64,000 nucleotides of DNA from Streptomyces sulfonofaciens. Lineage in GTDB: Bacteria; Actinomycetota; Actinomycetes; Streptomycetales; Streptomycetaceae. The position numbers and the translations under genes are program-made. The notes under the pieces are model-generated. The model saw only the letters and a list, made by a program, of their open reading frames with translations. It searched no databases and was not told the origin of the DNA. This document shows, one piece after another, positions 32,134 through 41,580 of the stretch (the first letter of the stretch is position 1; the number at the start of each line of letters is the position of its first letter). The stretch lies in assembly GCF_014656295.1 (NCBI RefSeq), contig NZ_BNCD01000001.1:558001-622000 (forward strand), read 5' to 3'.

Positions 32134-33024
32134 GTGCGCGCCTCTCTGATCCAGATCGCCGTGACTGATGACGAACCGGTCGAATCCCGGCGGCGGCGCG
32201 CGGCTTCCCTGGTGGCGCGGGCGGCCCGCGAGTCGGGTGCCCGGCTCGTCGTCCTGCCCGAGCTGTGGACCGTGGGCGCCTTCGCCCACCGGGACTTCGG
32301 GAGCGGCGCGGAGCCGCTGCGCGGGCCGACGTACGAGGCCATGGCCGCGGCCGCGGCCGACGCGGGGGTGTGGCTGCACGCGGGCTCCGTACCGGAGCGG
32401 GTACCGGCCGGTGCGGAGGGCTCTCCTGCGCAGGGCTCTCGGGGCGGCTCCCTCCCGGAGGGCTCTCCCGCGGACGGTGGCGGCGGATCCGGTGCCGGCA
32501 CCCTCTACAACACCTCCCTCGTCTTCTCACCGGAGGGCGAGCTGGCCGCCGTCTACCGCAAGATCCACCGCTTCGGCTTCGACAAGGGCGAGGCGGTGCT
32601 GATGGGCGCCGGGTCAGAGCTGGTCACCGTCCGCCTCCCGGAGACCACCATGGGCGTCGCCACCTGCTACGACCTGCGGTTCCCCGAGATGTTCCGGGGA
32701 CTGGTCGACGCGGGCGCCGAGCTCCTGGTGGTCCCGGCCGGGTGGCCGGAGCGGCGCCGCTCGCACTGGACCCTGCTGGCCAGGGCCCGCGCCGTGGAGA
32801 ACCAGTGCTACGTCCTGGCCTGCGGCAGCGCGGGCACCCACGCCGGCGTCCCGCAGGCCGGGCACAGCATCGCCGTCGACCCCTGGGGCGAGGTGCTGGC
32901 GGAGGCGGGCGCCGAGGAGGAGATCCTCACGGTCGACCTGGACCCGGCCGAGGTGCCCGGCGCCCGCAAGCGCTTCCCGGTGCTCAGGGACCGGGTGCTC
33001 GGCCTCGCGCCACCGCGGCGCTGA
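32134..33024 (+). CDS. Carbon-nitrogen hydrolase (nitrilase superfamily)
   Basis: A 296-aa amidohydrolase with the complete Glu-Lys-Cys triad: LPELW near residue 44, YRKIHRF near 145, and TCYDLRFPE near 180. That layout resembles omega-amidase/NIT2-like members acting on omega-amides. A 30-residue Gly/Ser/Ala-rich insert near 90-122 (GSPAQGSRGGSLPEGSP) is encoded by imperfect GGCTCTCC repeats and probably forms a surface loop. GTG 32134 is preferred by family alignment; an in-frame ATG at 32083 is possible. It diverges from the DinB-like gene. Confidence 0.88.
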   Translation: MRASLIQIAVTDDEPVESRRRRAASLVARAARESGARLVVLPELWTVGAFAHRDFGSGAEPLRGPTYEAMAAAAADAGVWLHAGSVPERVPAGAEGSPAQGSRGGSLPEGSPADGGGGSGAGTLYNTSLVFSPEGELAAVYRKIHRFGFDKGEAVLMGAGSELVTVRLPETTMGVATCYDLRFPEMFRGLVDAGAELLVVPAGWPERRRSHWTLLARARAVENQCYVLACGSAGTHAGVPQAGHSIAVDPWGEVLAEAGAEEEILTVDLDPAEVPGARKRFPVLRDRVLGLAPPRR

Positions 33025-33283
33025 CGCGGCGGTGCGGACTCGCCGAGCTGATGCCCCGGTGCGGCCGCGGCGGTGCTGATGCCGCGGTGGAGACGGGGCG
33101 GTACGGACGCTGCCCCGCTGACACCGCGGTATGGCCACTGCGGCGGTATGGCCACTGCGGCGCCGACGCCGCCGTGCTGACGCGGCGGTACGGACGTCGC
33201 CGTGCTGACGCCGTGTCCGCTCGCCGTACCCGCGCGGGCCGAAAGGCCCTTGCGTGCCGGGCCGCCCGTGCGGCCGGTTCGGT
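33025..33283. repeat. Degenerate repeats between convergent genes
   Basis: Units containing GCGGTACGGAC, GCGGTATGGCCACT (two copies, about 33128-33157) and GCTGACGC repeat irregularly. No gene and no perfect hairpin are evident. Confidence 0.5.
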
Positions 33284-33778
33284 TCAGTCTCCGCCGTGCT
33301 CCTTGTCCGCCAGGTGGACCACGCACACCGTCACCGCGATCAGCAGCGCCGGATCGGCGTCGTCGCGGACGATCTCCACGCCGTACGTCTCGCGGATCCG
33401 CAGCCAGCGGCGGGAGATGTGGGCGAGCAGGTCGCCGTCCCGCTCGATGGCGAACTCGCGGTCCAGGACCTTGCCGCTGACGTCCAGCTCGGAGCCGTCC
33501 GCGAGCTCCACCCGGTAGTGGTGGCGCAGCAGGGAGAGGCGCTTGCGCCGCACCGTGGCGAGCGGGCGGCCGTCCCGCTCGATGCGCATGGTGTCGCGCA
33601 GCGCGAACATCTTCTTCCTGATGTCGATCAGCACCCGCCCCTGCCGGTCCTTCAGCTCGAAGGTGTCCCGCAGGCGGAGTGCCTTGCCGTCGACGAGGAA
33701 GACCTTGGAACCGCTCTCGTCCTCGATCCAGTAGTCCTCGCCGATGCCGAGGAGCCGGTCGCGCACCTGGAACTTCAT
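33284..33778 (-). CDS. LURP-one-related protein
   Basis: A 164-aa protein of the LURP-one/tubby-like fold: MKFQVRDRLLGIGEDYWIEDE opens the domain and repeated strands follow (VFLVDGKALRLRDTFELKD, VLIDIRKKMFALRDTMRIE). Bacterial members are of unknown function; relatives are linked to membrane association. It starts within an ATGA overlap with the upstream GlxA-type regulator, so the two are co-translated. Confidence 0.85.
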   Translation of the reverse strand: MKFQVRDRLLGIGEDYWIEDESGSKVFLVDGKALRLRDTFELKDRQGRVLIDIRKKMFALRDTMRIERDGRPLATVRRKRLSLLRHHYRVELADGSELDVSGKVLDREFAIERDGDLLAHISRRWLRIRETYGVEIVRDDADPALLIAVTVCVVHLADKEHGGD

Positions 33779-34932
33779 ACCGGTACCGGTTCCCCGGCCA
33801 CGGGTCCGAAACGCCGCCGGTAGGCCGACGGGCTGAGGCCGGTCTCGCGGCGCAGCCGGGCCCGCAGGTTGGCCGCCGTGCCCAGGCCGCTGCGCCGGGC
33901 CACCACGTCGAGACGGCCCTCGCCCCGCTCGATGAGCCGGCAGGCGTACCGGACGCGTTCACCGGTCAGCCACGCCAGGGGGGTGGTGCCGAGCTGGGCG
34001 CGGAAGCGGCGGTGCAGGGTGGCGGTGCTGACGGCGGCACGCTCGGCGAGTCCCGCGACGGTCAGCGGCTCGCCGATGCGCTCCTGGGCCCAGGCCAGCA
34101 GCGGGGCCAGCGACTCGTCGGCCGCCGTGGGCACCGGCCGTTCCACGAACTGCCGCTGGCCGCCGTCCCGGTGCGCGGCGAACACCAGCCGCCTGCTCAC
34201 CGCGGCGGCGATCTCGGCGCCGTGGTCGCGGCGCACCAGGTGCAGGCCGAGGTCGAGCGCGGCGGCGCTGCCCGACGCGGTGAGGATGTCGCCGTCGTCG
34301 ACGAAGAGCACGTCGCCTTCCAGGCGCACCCGCGGGAAGCGGTCCCGGAAGGCGTCGGCCCACATCCAGTGGCAGGCGGCCCGCCGCCCGTCCAGCAGCC
34401 CGGCCTCGGCGAGCGTGAACGCACCGCTGCAGAACCCGACGAGCCGGGCGCCGCGGGCGTGGGCGCGGCGGACCGCGTCCAGGACGTCGGGGGTGCGCGG
34501 GGTCGCGGTGTCCGGACGGTTCGGCACGATCACGGTGTCGGCGGCCTCGGCCGCGTCCAGACCGGCGACGCCGGTGAGCGCGAAGAAGCCGTCGCGCATC
34601 CTGGTGGTGGGCTCGGGCGCGCAGAGCCGGAAGTCGTAGAGGCGTCTGCCCAGTTCCGGTCTGTGCAGGCCGAAGACCTCCGTGGCGCAGCCCAGCTCGA
34701 ACGGGTTGGAGTTCTCGTCGACGATCACGACGACCCGGTGCGGCGCGGGGGCCCCGGCGGTGTCGCGCGGCCGGGCGGCCCCCGGGAGCGTGCCGTCCGG
34801 AGCGCCGCTGCCCGGGAGCGCGCCGTCCGGGGCCGTGCTGCCCGGGGCCGTGCCGTCCGGGAGCGTGCTGCCCGGGGCCGTGCCGTCCGGGAGCGTGCCG
34901 TCCACCGGGCCGTGCGAGAAATCTTGCGCCAT
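33775..34932 (-). CDS. GlxA-type regulator: DJ-1/PfpI domain plus AraC HTH
   Basis: A 385-aa transcription factor. Residues 1-50 are a Pro/Gly/Asp/Thr repeat tail (DGTLPDGTAPGS units). The DJ-1/PfpI-like domain at ~53-235 includes GFCSGAFTLAEAGLLDGR with the nucleophile-elbow Cys. The C-terminal AraC-type double HTH covers ~275-375 (TVAGLAERAAVSTATLHRRFRAQLG; RSGLGTAANLRARLRRETG). No good ribosome site is visible at ATG 34932. It is coupled to the LURP-one gene and divergent from a cupin gene across an inverted repeat. Confidence 0.9.
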   Translation of the reverse strand: MAQDFSHGPVDGTLPDGTAPGSTLPDGTAPGSTAPDGALPGSGAPDGTLPGAARPRDTAGAPAPHRVVVIVDENSNPFELGCATEVFGLHRPELGRRLYDFRLCAPEPTTRMRDGFFALTGVAGLDAAEAADTVIVPNRPDTATPRTPDVLDAVRRAHARGARLVGFCSGAFTLAEAGLLDGRRAACHWMWADAFRDRFPRVRLEGDVLFVDDGDILTASGSAAALDLGLHLVRRDHGAEIAAAVSRRLVFAAHRDGGQRQFVERPVPTAADESLAPLLAWAQERIGEPLTVAGLAERAAVSTATLHRRFRAQLGTTPLAWLTGERVRYACRLIERGEGRLDVVARRSGLGTAANLRARLRRETGLSPSAYRRRFGPVAGEPVPV

Positions 34933-34954
34933 GTGCGATTTCTAGCACTCGCAC
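34933..34954. promoter_or_regulatory. Inverted repeat in the glxA-like/cupin promoter region
   Basis: GTGCGA and TCGCAC arms are separated by 10 bp, immediately next to the regulator start. A regulator bound here could control both divergent genes. Confidence 0.45.
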
Positions 34955-34985
34955 GGGCCGCCCGGCACGGCGGACGATGGCCGGC

Positions 34986-35438
34986 ATGAGCAACGAACCG
35001 ACCACCCCGGGCACGGGGGCCGCGCCCACCGCCCCCGCCGGGCGCCCGGCGGGCGAGCCCGTCTCCCTGCCCACCGCCCTGGCCGCCTTCGACGACCTGT
35101 GGAGCCCGCGGATCGTCACCCGCGTCAACGACCACGACGTGCGCGTCGCCAAGGTCGCGGGCGAGCACCTGTGGCACGCGCACGACAGCGCGGACGAGTT
35201 CTTCCTCGTCCTGGAGGGAGAGCTGACCATCGCCCTGCGCGAGCCGGCCGGCGAGCGCACCGTCACCCTGGCCGAGGGCGCCGCCTTCACGGTCCCGCGC
35301 GGCGTCGAGCACCGGCCCGCCGCACCCGGCGGCGCCTCGATCCTGCTCTTCGAGCCCACCGGCACCCTCACGGTCGGCGACCGCCACGACACCGTCCCCG
35401 ACCACGTGGACGCGACGACCGGCCATGCGCTCCCGTAG
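34986..35438 (+). CDS. Cupin-domain protein
   Basis: A 150-aa single-domain cupin. Motif 1 is HLWHAHDSADEFFLVLEGEL, with His, His, Glu metal ligands near residues 61-69; motif 2 is FTVPRGVEHRP with the fourth His. This is the set needed to bind a divalent metal, as in small dioxygenases or isomerases. It diverges from the GlxA-type regulator, which may control it. Starts at 34977 (two codons of MAG added) and 34986 are both possible; neither has a strong site. Confidence 0.85.
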   Translation: MSNEPTTPGTGAAPTAPAGRPAGEPVSLPTALAAFDDLWSPRIVTRVNDHDVRVAKVAGEHLWHAHDSADEFFLVLEGELTIALREPAGERTVTLAEGAAFTVPRGVEHRPAAPGGASILLFEPTGTLTVGDRHDTVPDHVDATTGHALP

Positions 35439-35544
35439 GCCCCCGGGACCGGCGCACCCGGGCACCACCGCGGCGAAGGGGGACACAAGCACGTAAGGGC
35501 GACCCCCGGGAATACTCACCCACAGTGATGGCATTCTGGGACGC

Positions 35545-37383
35545 ATGAGCAATCCCGTGCCCGCCCCCGCCCCCCGCCGTGCCCGTGTCCGCGCCCCCGA
35601 GCTGATCGGCAGGGGCGGCTGGCTGAACACCGGCGGCAAGGACCTGTCCCTCGCGGACTTCCGGGGCCGCGTGCTGGTGCTGGACTTCTGGACCTTCTGC
35701 TGCATCAACTGCCTGCACGTCCTCGACGAGCTGCGCGAGCTGGAGGAGAAGCACCGCGACACCGTCGTGATCGTCGGGGTGCACTCGCCCAAGTTCGTCC
35801 ACGAGGCGGAGCACGAGGCGGTGGTGGACGCCGTCGAGCGGTACGGGGTGGAGCACCCCGTGCTGGACGACCCGGAGCTGGCCACCTGGAAGCAGTACGC
35901 GGTGCGGGCCTGGCCCACGCTCGTCGTGATCGACCCGGAGGGCTACGTCGTGGCCCAGCACGCCGGCGAGGGGCACGCGCACGCCATCGAGCGGCTGGTC
36001 GCCCGGCTGGAGGAGGAGCACGAGGCCAAGGGCACGCTGCGGCGCGGCGAGGGGCCGTACGTGCCGCCGGAGCCGGTGGCGACCCATCTGCGCTTCCCCG
36101 GCAAGGCGCTCCTGCTGCCGTCCGGGAACCTGCTGGTGTCCGACACCACCCGGCACCAGCTCGTGGAGCTGGCGGCGGACGGCGAGAGCGTGGTGCGGCG
36201 GATCGGCTCCGGGCAGCGCACCTTCCTGGACGGCCCGGCCGAGGTCGCGGGCTTCAGCGAGCCGCAGGGGCTCGCACTGCTGGACGAGGGGTCGGTCGTC
36301 GTCGCGGACACGGTGAACCACGCACTGCGCCGCGTCGACCTCGCCACCGGCGCCGTCACCACCCTCGCGGGCACCGGCCGGCAGTGGTGGCAGGGCTCAC
36401 CGACCAGCGGCCCGGCGCGCGAGGTGGCGCTCTCCTCGCCGTGGGACGTCGCCCTCTTCGGCGGCAGGGTGTGGATCGCCATGGCGGGCGTGCACCAGTT
36501 GTGGGCGTACGACCCGGCGGAGGGGACCGTCGCGGTCGCCGCGGGCACGACGAACGAGGGGCTGGTCGACGGGCCCGGCGCGCAGGCGTGGTTCGCGCAG
36601 CCGTCCGGGCTCGCGGCGGCCGGCGACCGGCTGTGGGTGGCCGACTCGGAGACCTCAGCGCTGCGCTGGGTGGACACCGAGGGCGCCGTGCACACCGCCG
36701 TCGGCACCGGCCTCTTCGACTTCGGGCACCGCGACGGACCGGCCGGGCAGGCGCTGCTCCAGCACCCGCTCGGGGTCACCGCCCTGCCGGACGGCTCGGT
36801 TGCCGTCAGCGACACGTACAACCACGCGCTGCGCCGCTACGACCCGGCCACCGGCGAGGTCAGCACGCTCGCGACCGATCTGCGCGAGCCCTCCGGGGCG
36901 GTGGTCGACGGTGACGACATCGTGGTGGTGGAGTCGGCGCGGCACCGGCTGACCAGGCTGCGGCTGCCGGATGAGGCGGTCCGCGTCGCCGCCGTCGCGC
37001 ACCGCACGCGGCGTGCCGCGACCGAGGTGGCCCCCGGCGCACTGCGGCTGGACGTGATCTTCGAGGCGCCCGCCGGCCAGAAGCTGGACGAGCGCTACGG
37101 TCCCGCGACCCGGCTCCTGGTCTCCTCGACCCCGCCCGAGCTGCTGCTCGACGGCAGCGGCGCGGACACCGCCCTGAGCCGTACCCTCACGCTCGACCCG
37201 GCCGTGCGGGAGGGTGTGCTGCACGTCTCCGCGATGGCGGCGTCCTGCGACGACGCCGCGGACATCGAGTTCCCCGCCTGCCACGTCCACCAGCAGGACT
37301 GGGGCGTCCCGGTCCGCCTCACCGAGCACGGCGCGGACCGTCTGCCGCTGGTGCTGGCGGGGCTGGACACGGGTGGGGAGTAG
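35545..37383 (+). CDS. Thioredoxin-like/NHL-repeat protein (NHLRC2-like)
   Basis: A 612-aa protein combining an AhpC/TlpA-type thioredoxin fold (residues ~20-160) with a beta-propeller of NHL repeats (~175-480) and a C-terminal beta domain. The redox site reads FWTFCCINCLHV near 49-60, a CCxxC form in place of the usual CxxC. NHL blades include LPSGNLLVSDTTRHQLVEL and PDGSVAVSDTYNHALRRYD. This order matches NHLRC2 of animals. The role is unknown; a redox-linked scaffold is a reasonable inference. No signal peptide, so cytoplasmic. Confidence 0.9.
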   Translation: MSNPVPAPAPRRARVRAPELIGRGGWLNTGGKDLSLADFRGRVLVLDFWTFCCINCLHVLDELRELEEKHRDTVVIVGVHSPKFVHEAEHEAVVDAVERYGVEHPVLDDPELATWKQYAVRAWPTLVVIDPEGYVVAQHAGEGHAHAIERLVARLEEEHEAKGTLRRGEGPYVPPEPVATHLRFPGKALLLPSGNLLVSDTTRHQLVELAADGESVVRRIGSGQRTFLDGPAEVAGFSEPQGLALLDEGSVVVADTVNHALRRVDLATGAVTTLAGTGRQWWQGSPTSGPAREVALSSPWDVALFGGRVWIAMAGVHQLWAYDPAEGTVAVAAGTTNEGLVDGPGAQAWFAQPSGLAAAGDRLWVADSETSALRWVDTEGAVHTAVGTGLFDFGHRDGPAGQALLQHPLGVTALPDGSVAVSDTYNHALRRYDPATGEVSTLATDLREPSGAVVDGDDIVVVESARHRLTRLRLPDEAVRVAAVAHRTRRAATEVAPGALRLDVIFEAPAGQKLDERYGPATRLLVSSTPPELLLDGSGADTALSRTLTLDPAVREGVLHVSAMAASCDDAADIEFPACHVHQQDWGVPVRLTEHGADRLPLVLAGLDTGGE

Positions 37384-37398
37384 GCAGGCGCTGCCGGG

Positions 37399-37423
37399 CC
37401 GCGGCGCGGGTGCCCCGCCGCGG
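37399..37423. terminator. Hairpin between convergent NHLRC2-like and DUF6458 genes
   Basis: CCGCGGCG (37399-37406) pairs with CGCCGCGG (37416-37423) around a 9-nt loop. GGG/CCC pairs outside one mismatch extend it. Confidence 0.6.
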
Positions 37424-37482
37424 ACCCGGAGGCGCCGGCGGCCGGGGCCGGGGGCTCGTTCGCGGCCGCCGCGGTCCGGGGC

Positions 37483-37740
37483 TCACTCGTAGCCGCCGTA
37501 GTCCCCGTAGGTGCCGTCCGGGCGGTGGTGGTGGTGCCGCTCCTCCTCCACCACCGGGGCGTTGGGCATCAGTACGCGGCGACGCCTGGCGATGCTGCTG
37601 AAGGTGGCGATGCCGATCAGCCCGACGGCCATGAGGATCACGCCGACCAGATCGAGGTTGACGCCCTTCATGTGCCAGTTGGTCGCGAAGGTGAGGATCG
37701 CGCCTGCGGCGATCAGGATGATGCACCCGCCGAGACCCAT
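37483..37740 (-). CDS. Small membrane protein, DUF6458 type
   Basis: An 85-aa protein with two TM helices (GCIILIAAGAILTFATNW and LVGVILMAVGLIGIATFSS), a basic ARRRR stop, and a cytoplasmic tail containing four His. GGAGGG is 6 nt before ATG 37740. The fold matches the small DUF6458 family of actinomycetes. Function unknown. Confidence 0.85.
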   Translation of the reverse strand: MGLGGCIILIAAGAILTFATNWHMKGVNLDLVGVILMAVGLIGIATFSSIARRRRVLMPNAPVVEEERHHHHRPDGTYGDYGGYE

Positions 37741-37917
37741 GTCGATCCCTCCAGTCCGTCCGTGCGGAGTTGGTTCGTGGTGCCGGGGAGGGGGCTCCCG
37801 CTCCCGGCTCGTGAGTCCGGGTCAGGAACGCTCCCCGCCCCGGCTCCTGAGCCCGGATGAAGGCACCCGGACCCGACCTCCGGGTACCCCGGCCCCGGGC
37901 GGGCATGCGGGACGATG

Positions 37918-38034
37918 CTCAGGCGGGGCGGACGGCACGGCGGGAACGGGGCGGGAACGGGACGGACGGCACGGCGGGAACGGGACGGGGACGGGGCGGA
38001 CGGCACGGCGGGAACGGGACGGCGGGGGAGGCGC
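37918..38034. repeat. Degenerate tandem repeats downstream of the M18 gene
   Basis: CGGACGGCACGGCGGGAACG occurs three times (about 37927, 37963 and 37998), separated by GGGC/GGGA-rich spacers of varying length. No gene is seen between 37741 and 38050. Confidence 0.75.
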
Positions 38035-38050
38035 GCCCGTCCGGTGGCGG

Positions 38051-39448
38051 TCAGTCCTCCAGGAACGCCTTCAGCGCGCTCGCCAGCAGGAACGGGTCCT
38101 GGGCGGCGCACAGTTCGCGTGCGCTGTGCATGGACAGGATGGCGACGCCGACGTCCACGGTCCTGATGCCGTGCCGCGCGGCGGTGATCGGGCCGATCGT
38201 GGTGCCGCACGGCATCGAGTTGTTGGACACGAACGACTGGAAGGGCACGCCCGCCTTCTCGCAGGCCGCCGCGAAGACGGCCCGGCCGCTGCCGTCCGTG
38301 GCGTAGCGGTTGTTCACGTTGACCTTGAGGATCGGACCGCCGCCGGCGCGTGGGTGGTGCGTCGGGTCGTGCCGCTCCGCGTAGTTGGGATGCACCGCGT
38401 GGCCGGTGTCCGAGGAGAGGCAGACGCTTCCGGCGAAGGCCCGCGCCCGGTCCTCGTAGGACCCGCCGCGGGCGAAGACGGAGCGCTCCAGCACCGAGCC
38501 GAGCAGCGGGCCGTCGGCGCCCGTGTCGGACTGGGAGCCGTTCTCCTCGTGGTCGAAGGCGACCAGGACGGGGATGTGCGGCAGCTCGGGCTGCGCCGCG
38601 CCCTGGCCGTCCGCCGGTCCTTCGGACGGGGTGGGACCGCAGGCCGCGCTCGTCACGGCGGTCAGCGCCGCGGTGGCCGCGTGCACCGAGAGCAGGTCGT
38701 CCATGCGCGGTGCCGCGATCAGCTCGCGGTCCTGTCCGAGGTAGGCAGGGGCCTCGACGGAGTGCGTCATCAGGTCCCAGCCGGTGACCTCGCCCGCCGG
38801 CAGCCCGCACTCCTCTTCCAGGAACCGGAGCAGATCGCCCTCGTGCGTCTGGCCGAGGCCCCACACCGGCTGCATGTGCCGCTGCTTGTCGAGCTTCAGG
38901 CCCTCGGAGCCGACGCCCCGGTCGAGGTGGATGGCGAGCTGCGGCACCCGCAGCAGCGGCCGGTCGATGCTGACGAGCCGGGAGCTGCCGTCCCGCAGCG
39001 TGAGCCGGCCCGAGAGCCCGAGGTCGCGGTCCAGCCAGGAGTTGAGCAGCGGGCCGCCGTAGATCTCCACCGCCACCTGCCGCCAGCCGTGCGCACCGGT
39101 GTCCGGCAGCGGCTTGACCCGCAGGTTCGGGGAGTCGGTGTGTGCGCCGACGATCCGGAAGGGGGTGTGCGCCGCCGCGTTGTGCGGCACGTACCAGGCG
39201 ACTATGGCGCCGCCGCGCAGGACGTACTTGCCGCCCGACGACCCGTCCCAGGCGTCGGTCTCGGCGATCTGCCGGAACCCGGCCTTCTCCAGCCGCTCGG
39301 CCGCGTTCGCGACGGCGTGGTACGGGGAGGGGCTGGCCGCGAGGAAGGACATGAGGTCGTCCGTGTGGCCGCGGTCGAAAGTGAGAGGTGCGCGCGGTTC
39401 GCCCCCTGCGGGGGCGGCGGCGGGAGACGGGTGGGCGCAAGTGCTCAT
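38051..39448 (-). CDS. apeB: M18-family metallo-aminopeptidase
   Basis: A 465-aa dinuclear zinc aminopeptidase that removes N-terminal acidic or neutral residues. Metal and catalytic motifs are in order: VGAHTDSPNLRVKP (~100), FDHEENGSQSDTGADGP with the Glu pair (~290), SSDTGHAVHPNY (~340) and MHSARELCA near the end. Length and order fit the family (about 430-490). A ~45-residue Ser/Thr/Ala/Gln-rich loop lies before the HEENG-type motif. Cytoplasmic; peptide turnover. Confidence 0.94.
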   Translation of the reverse strand: MSTCAHPSPAAAPAGGEPRAPLTFDRGHTDDLMSFLAASPSPYHAVANAAERLEKAGFRQIAETDAWDGSSGGKYVLRGGAIVAWYVPHNAAAHTPFRIVGAHTDSPNLRVKPLPDTGAHGWRQVAVEIYGGPLLNSWLDRDLGLSGRLTLRDGSSRLVSIDRPLLRVPQLAIHLDRGVGSEGLKLDKQRHMQPVWGLGQTHEGDLLRFLEEECGLPAGEVTGWDLMTHSVEAPAYLGQDRELIAAPRMDDLLSVHAATAALTAVTSAACGPTPSEGPADGQGAAQPELPHIPVLVAFDHEENGSQSDTGADGPLLGSVLERSVFARGGSYEDRARAFAGSVCLSSDTGHAVHPNYAERHDPTHHPRAGGGPILKVNVNNRYATDGSGRAVFAAACEKAGVPFQSFVSNNSMPCGTTIGPITAARHGIRTVDVGVAILSMHSARELCAAQDPFLLASALKAFLED

Positions 39449-39468
39449 GGGTTCACCTTAACGACGCG

Positions 39469-39505
39469 CGAGGGCCCGCTCCCGGGGTTGGGGAACGGGC
39501 CCTCG
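39469..39505. terminator. Hairpin between acyl-CoA dehydrogenase and M18 genes
   Basis: CGAGGGCCCG pairs perfectly with CGGGCCCTCG across a 17-nt loop. It lies downstream of the minus-strand acyl-CoA dehydrogenase gene and just before the M18 start, so it can separate the two units. Confidence 0.6.
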
Positions 39506-39744
39506 AACGAGGGCAGGAACGAACCGGTGCCCCGGGGCGGTGAGGCCGCGGACCGCCGGTCACTCGGCCGGCGCCGCCGGTGCGGGACGGCCGGGGCCCC
39601 GGCGGTCGGTCGGGGGGTGGGGGCCCGGCCTGCCGGCCGGGGCCCCGGCCGCTCGTGACGGACGTGCCGGGGCGGCCGGGGCCTGTCGTCCGGATCATGC
39701 CGGGGTCACGGGCCCCGGTACAGACCCGATCCAGGCGAGAGACC

Positions 39745-41580
39745 CTAGAAGGCCGCCTCGTCCAGGTCCATCAGGTCCAGTCCGACTCCCTCGGCGATGC
39801 CGCGCTGCACGGCGACACCGGGCAGCACGGTCGACGCGAAGAACTTCGCCGCGGCGATCTTGCCCTGGTAGAAGGCGACGTCCCTGGCGGTCAGGCCGGC
39901 CCCGCCGGACAGCTTCTCCGCGGCCACCGCCGCGCCGCGCAGCAGCAGGTAGGCCACGATCACGTCGCCGGAGGCCAGCAGCAGGCGGGTGGTGTTGAGG
40001 CCGACCCGGTAGATGCTCTTGACGTCGCTCTCCGTGGCGGCCAGGTCGGTGAGCATGGTGCCGACGATGGCCTCCAGCTCGACGGTGGCCTTGGCCAGCT
40101 CCTCGCGGGCACCGGCCAGCTCCTCGCCACCGCTGCCGACCGCGAGGAACTTCTTGATCTCCTCGGCGAGCGAGTTCAGCGCCTGGCCCTGGTTGCGGAC
40201 GATCTTGCGGAAGAAGTAGTCCTGGCCCTGGATGGCGGTGGTGCCCTCGTAGAGGGTGTCGATCTTGGCGTCACGGATGTACTGCTCGACGGGGTACTCC
40301 TGGAGGTAGCCGGAGCCGCCGAAGGTCTGCAGGGACTGCGCGAGCTGCTCGTACGCCTTCTCGGAGCCGTAGCCCTTGACGACGGGCAGCAGCAGGTCGT
40401 TCAGCGCGTGCTGCTGGGCCGCGTCCTCGCCGCGGGCCTCCCTGAGCGCGATCTCGTCCTGCACGGTGGCCGTGTACAGCACCAGGGCGCGCATGCCCTC
40501 CGCGTACGCCTTCTGCGTCATCAGCGAGCGGCGGACGTCGGGGTGGTGGGCGATGGTGACCTTCGGCGCGGACTTGTCCATGAACTGCGCCAGGTCCGGG
40601 CCCTGCACCCGCTCCTTGGCGTACTCCAGGGCGTTGAGGTAGCCGGAGGAGAGGGTGGAGATGGCCTTGGTGCCGACCATCATGCGGGCGAACTCGATGA
40701 TCCGGAACATCTGCCGGATGCCGTCGTGCCGGTCGCCGATCAGCCAGCCCTTGGCGGGGTGGCGGTCGCCGAAGGTCAGCTCGCAGGTGTTGGAGACCTT
40801 CAGGCCCATCTTGTGCTCGACGTTGGTGGCGTAGACGCCGTTGCGCTCGCCGAGCTCGCCGGTCTCGAAGTCGAACTCGTACTTCGGCACGAGGAAGAGG
40901 GACAGGCCCTTGGTGCCGGGCCCCGCGCCCTCGGGGCGGGCCAGGACGTAGTGGAGGATGTTCTCCTCCAGGTCGTGCTCGCCCGAGGTGATGAAGCGCT
41001 TGACGCCCTCGATGTGCCAGGAGCCGTCCTCCTGCCGGACCGCCTTCGTACGGCCCGCGCCGACGTCGGAGCCGGCGTCCGGCTCGGTGAGCACCATCGT
41101 GGAGGCCCAGCGCCTGTCGACGGCGACCTGGGCTATGTGCTTCTGCTCCTCGGTGCCCTCCTCGAAGAGGATGCGCGCGAACGCCGGGCCCGAGGCGTAC
41201 ATCCACAGCGCCGGGTTGGCGCCGAGCACCAGTTCCGCGTACGACCAGATGAGGGACGGGGGTGTGGCGGTGCCGCCGATCTCCTCGGGGATGCCGAGGC
41301 GCCAGTACTCGGAGTCCATGAAGGTGCGGTACGTCTTCTTGAAGGACTCGGGGAGCGGGGCCGTGTTCGTCTTCGGGTCGAAGACGGGCGGGGTGCGGTC
41401 GCCCTCCGCGTAGGACTCGGCGAGGTCCTGCTCGGCGAGGCGGCTGACCTCGGACAGGATGCTCCTGGCGGTGTCGGTGTCCATCTCCGCGAACGGGCCG
41501 GTGCCGTACAGCTTGTCGCGGCCGAGGACCTCGAAGAGGTTGAACTCGACGTCGCGGAGATTCGACTTGTAGTGGCCCAT
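39745..41580 (-). CDS. Large acyl-CoA dehydrogenase (DmdC/FadE5-like)
   Basis: A 611-aa FAD-dependent acyl-CoA dehydrogenase, longer than the common 380-aa form owing to N- and C-terminal extensions. Signatures: [11 protein letters not shown] and FITSGEHD in the FAD/substrate region, [12 protein letters not shown], and the catalytic-Glu segment [19 protein letters not shown] near residue 430-450. A C-terminal helical domain follows ([20 protein letters not shown]...). Start ATG 41580 reads [19 protein letters not shown], the conserved opening of this subgroup. Substrate unknown. Upstream lie two similar operator-like 12-mers. Confidence 0.93.
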   Translation of the reverse strand: MGHYKSNLRDVEFNLFEVLGRDKLYGTGPFAEMDTDTARSILSEVSRLAEQDLAESYAEGDRTPPVFDPKTNTAPLPESFKKTYRTFMDSEYWRLGIPEEIGGTATPPSLIWSYAELVLGANPALWMYASGPAFARILFEEGTEEQKHIAQVAVDRRWASTMVLTEPDAGSDVGAGRTKAVRQEDGSWHIEGVKRFITSGEHDLEENILHYVLARPEGAGPGTKGLSLFLVPKYEFDFETGELGERNGVYATNVEHKMGLKVSNTCELTFGDRHPAKGWLIGDRHDGIRQMFRIIEFARMMVGTKAISTLSSGYLNALEYAKERVQGPDLAQFMDKSAPKVTIAHHPDVRRSLMTQKAYAEGMRALVLYTATVQDEIALREARGEDAAQQHALNDLLLPVVKGYGSEKAYEQLAQSLQTFGGSGYLQEYPVEQYIRDAKIDTLYEGTTAIQGQDYFFRKIVRNQGQALNSLAEEIKKFLAVGSGGEELAGAREELAKATVELEAIVGTMLTDLAATESDVKSIYRVGLNTTRLLLASGDVIVAYLLLRGAAVAAEKLSGGAGLTARDVAFYQGKIAAAKFFASTVLPGVAVQRGIAEGVGLDLMDLDEAAF

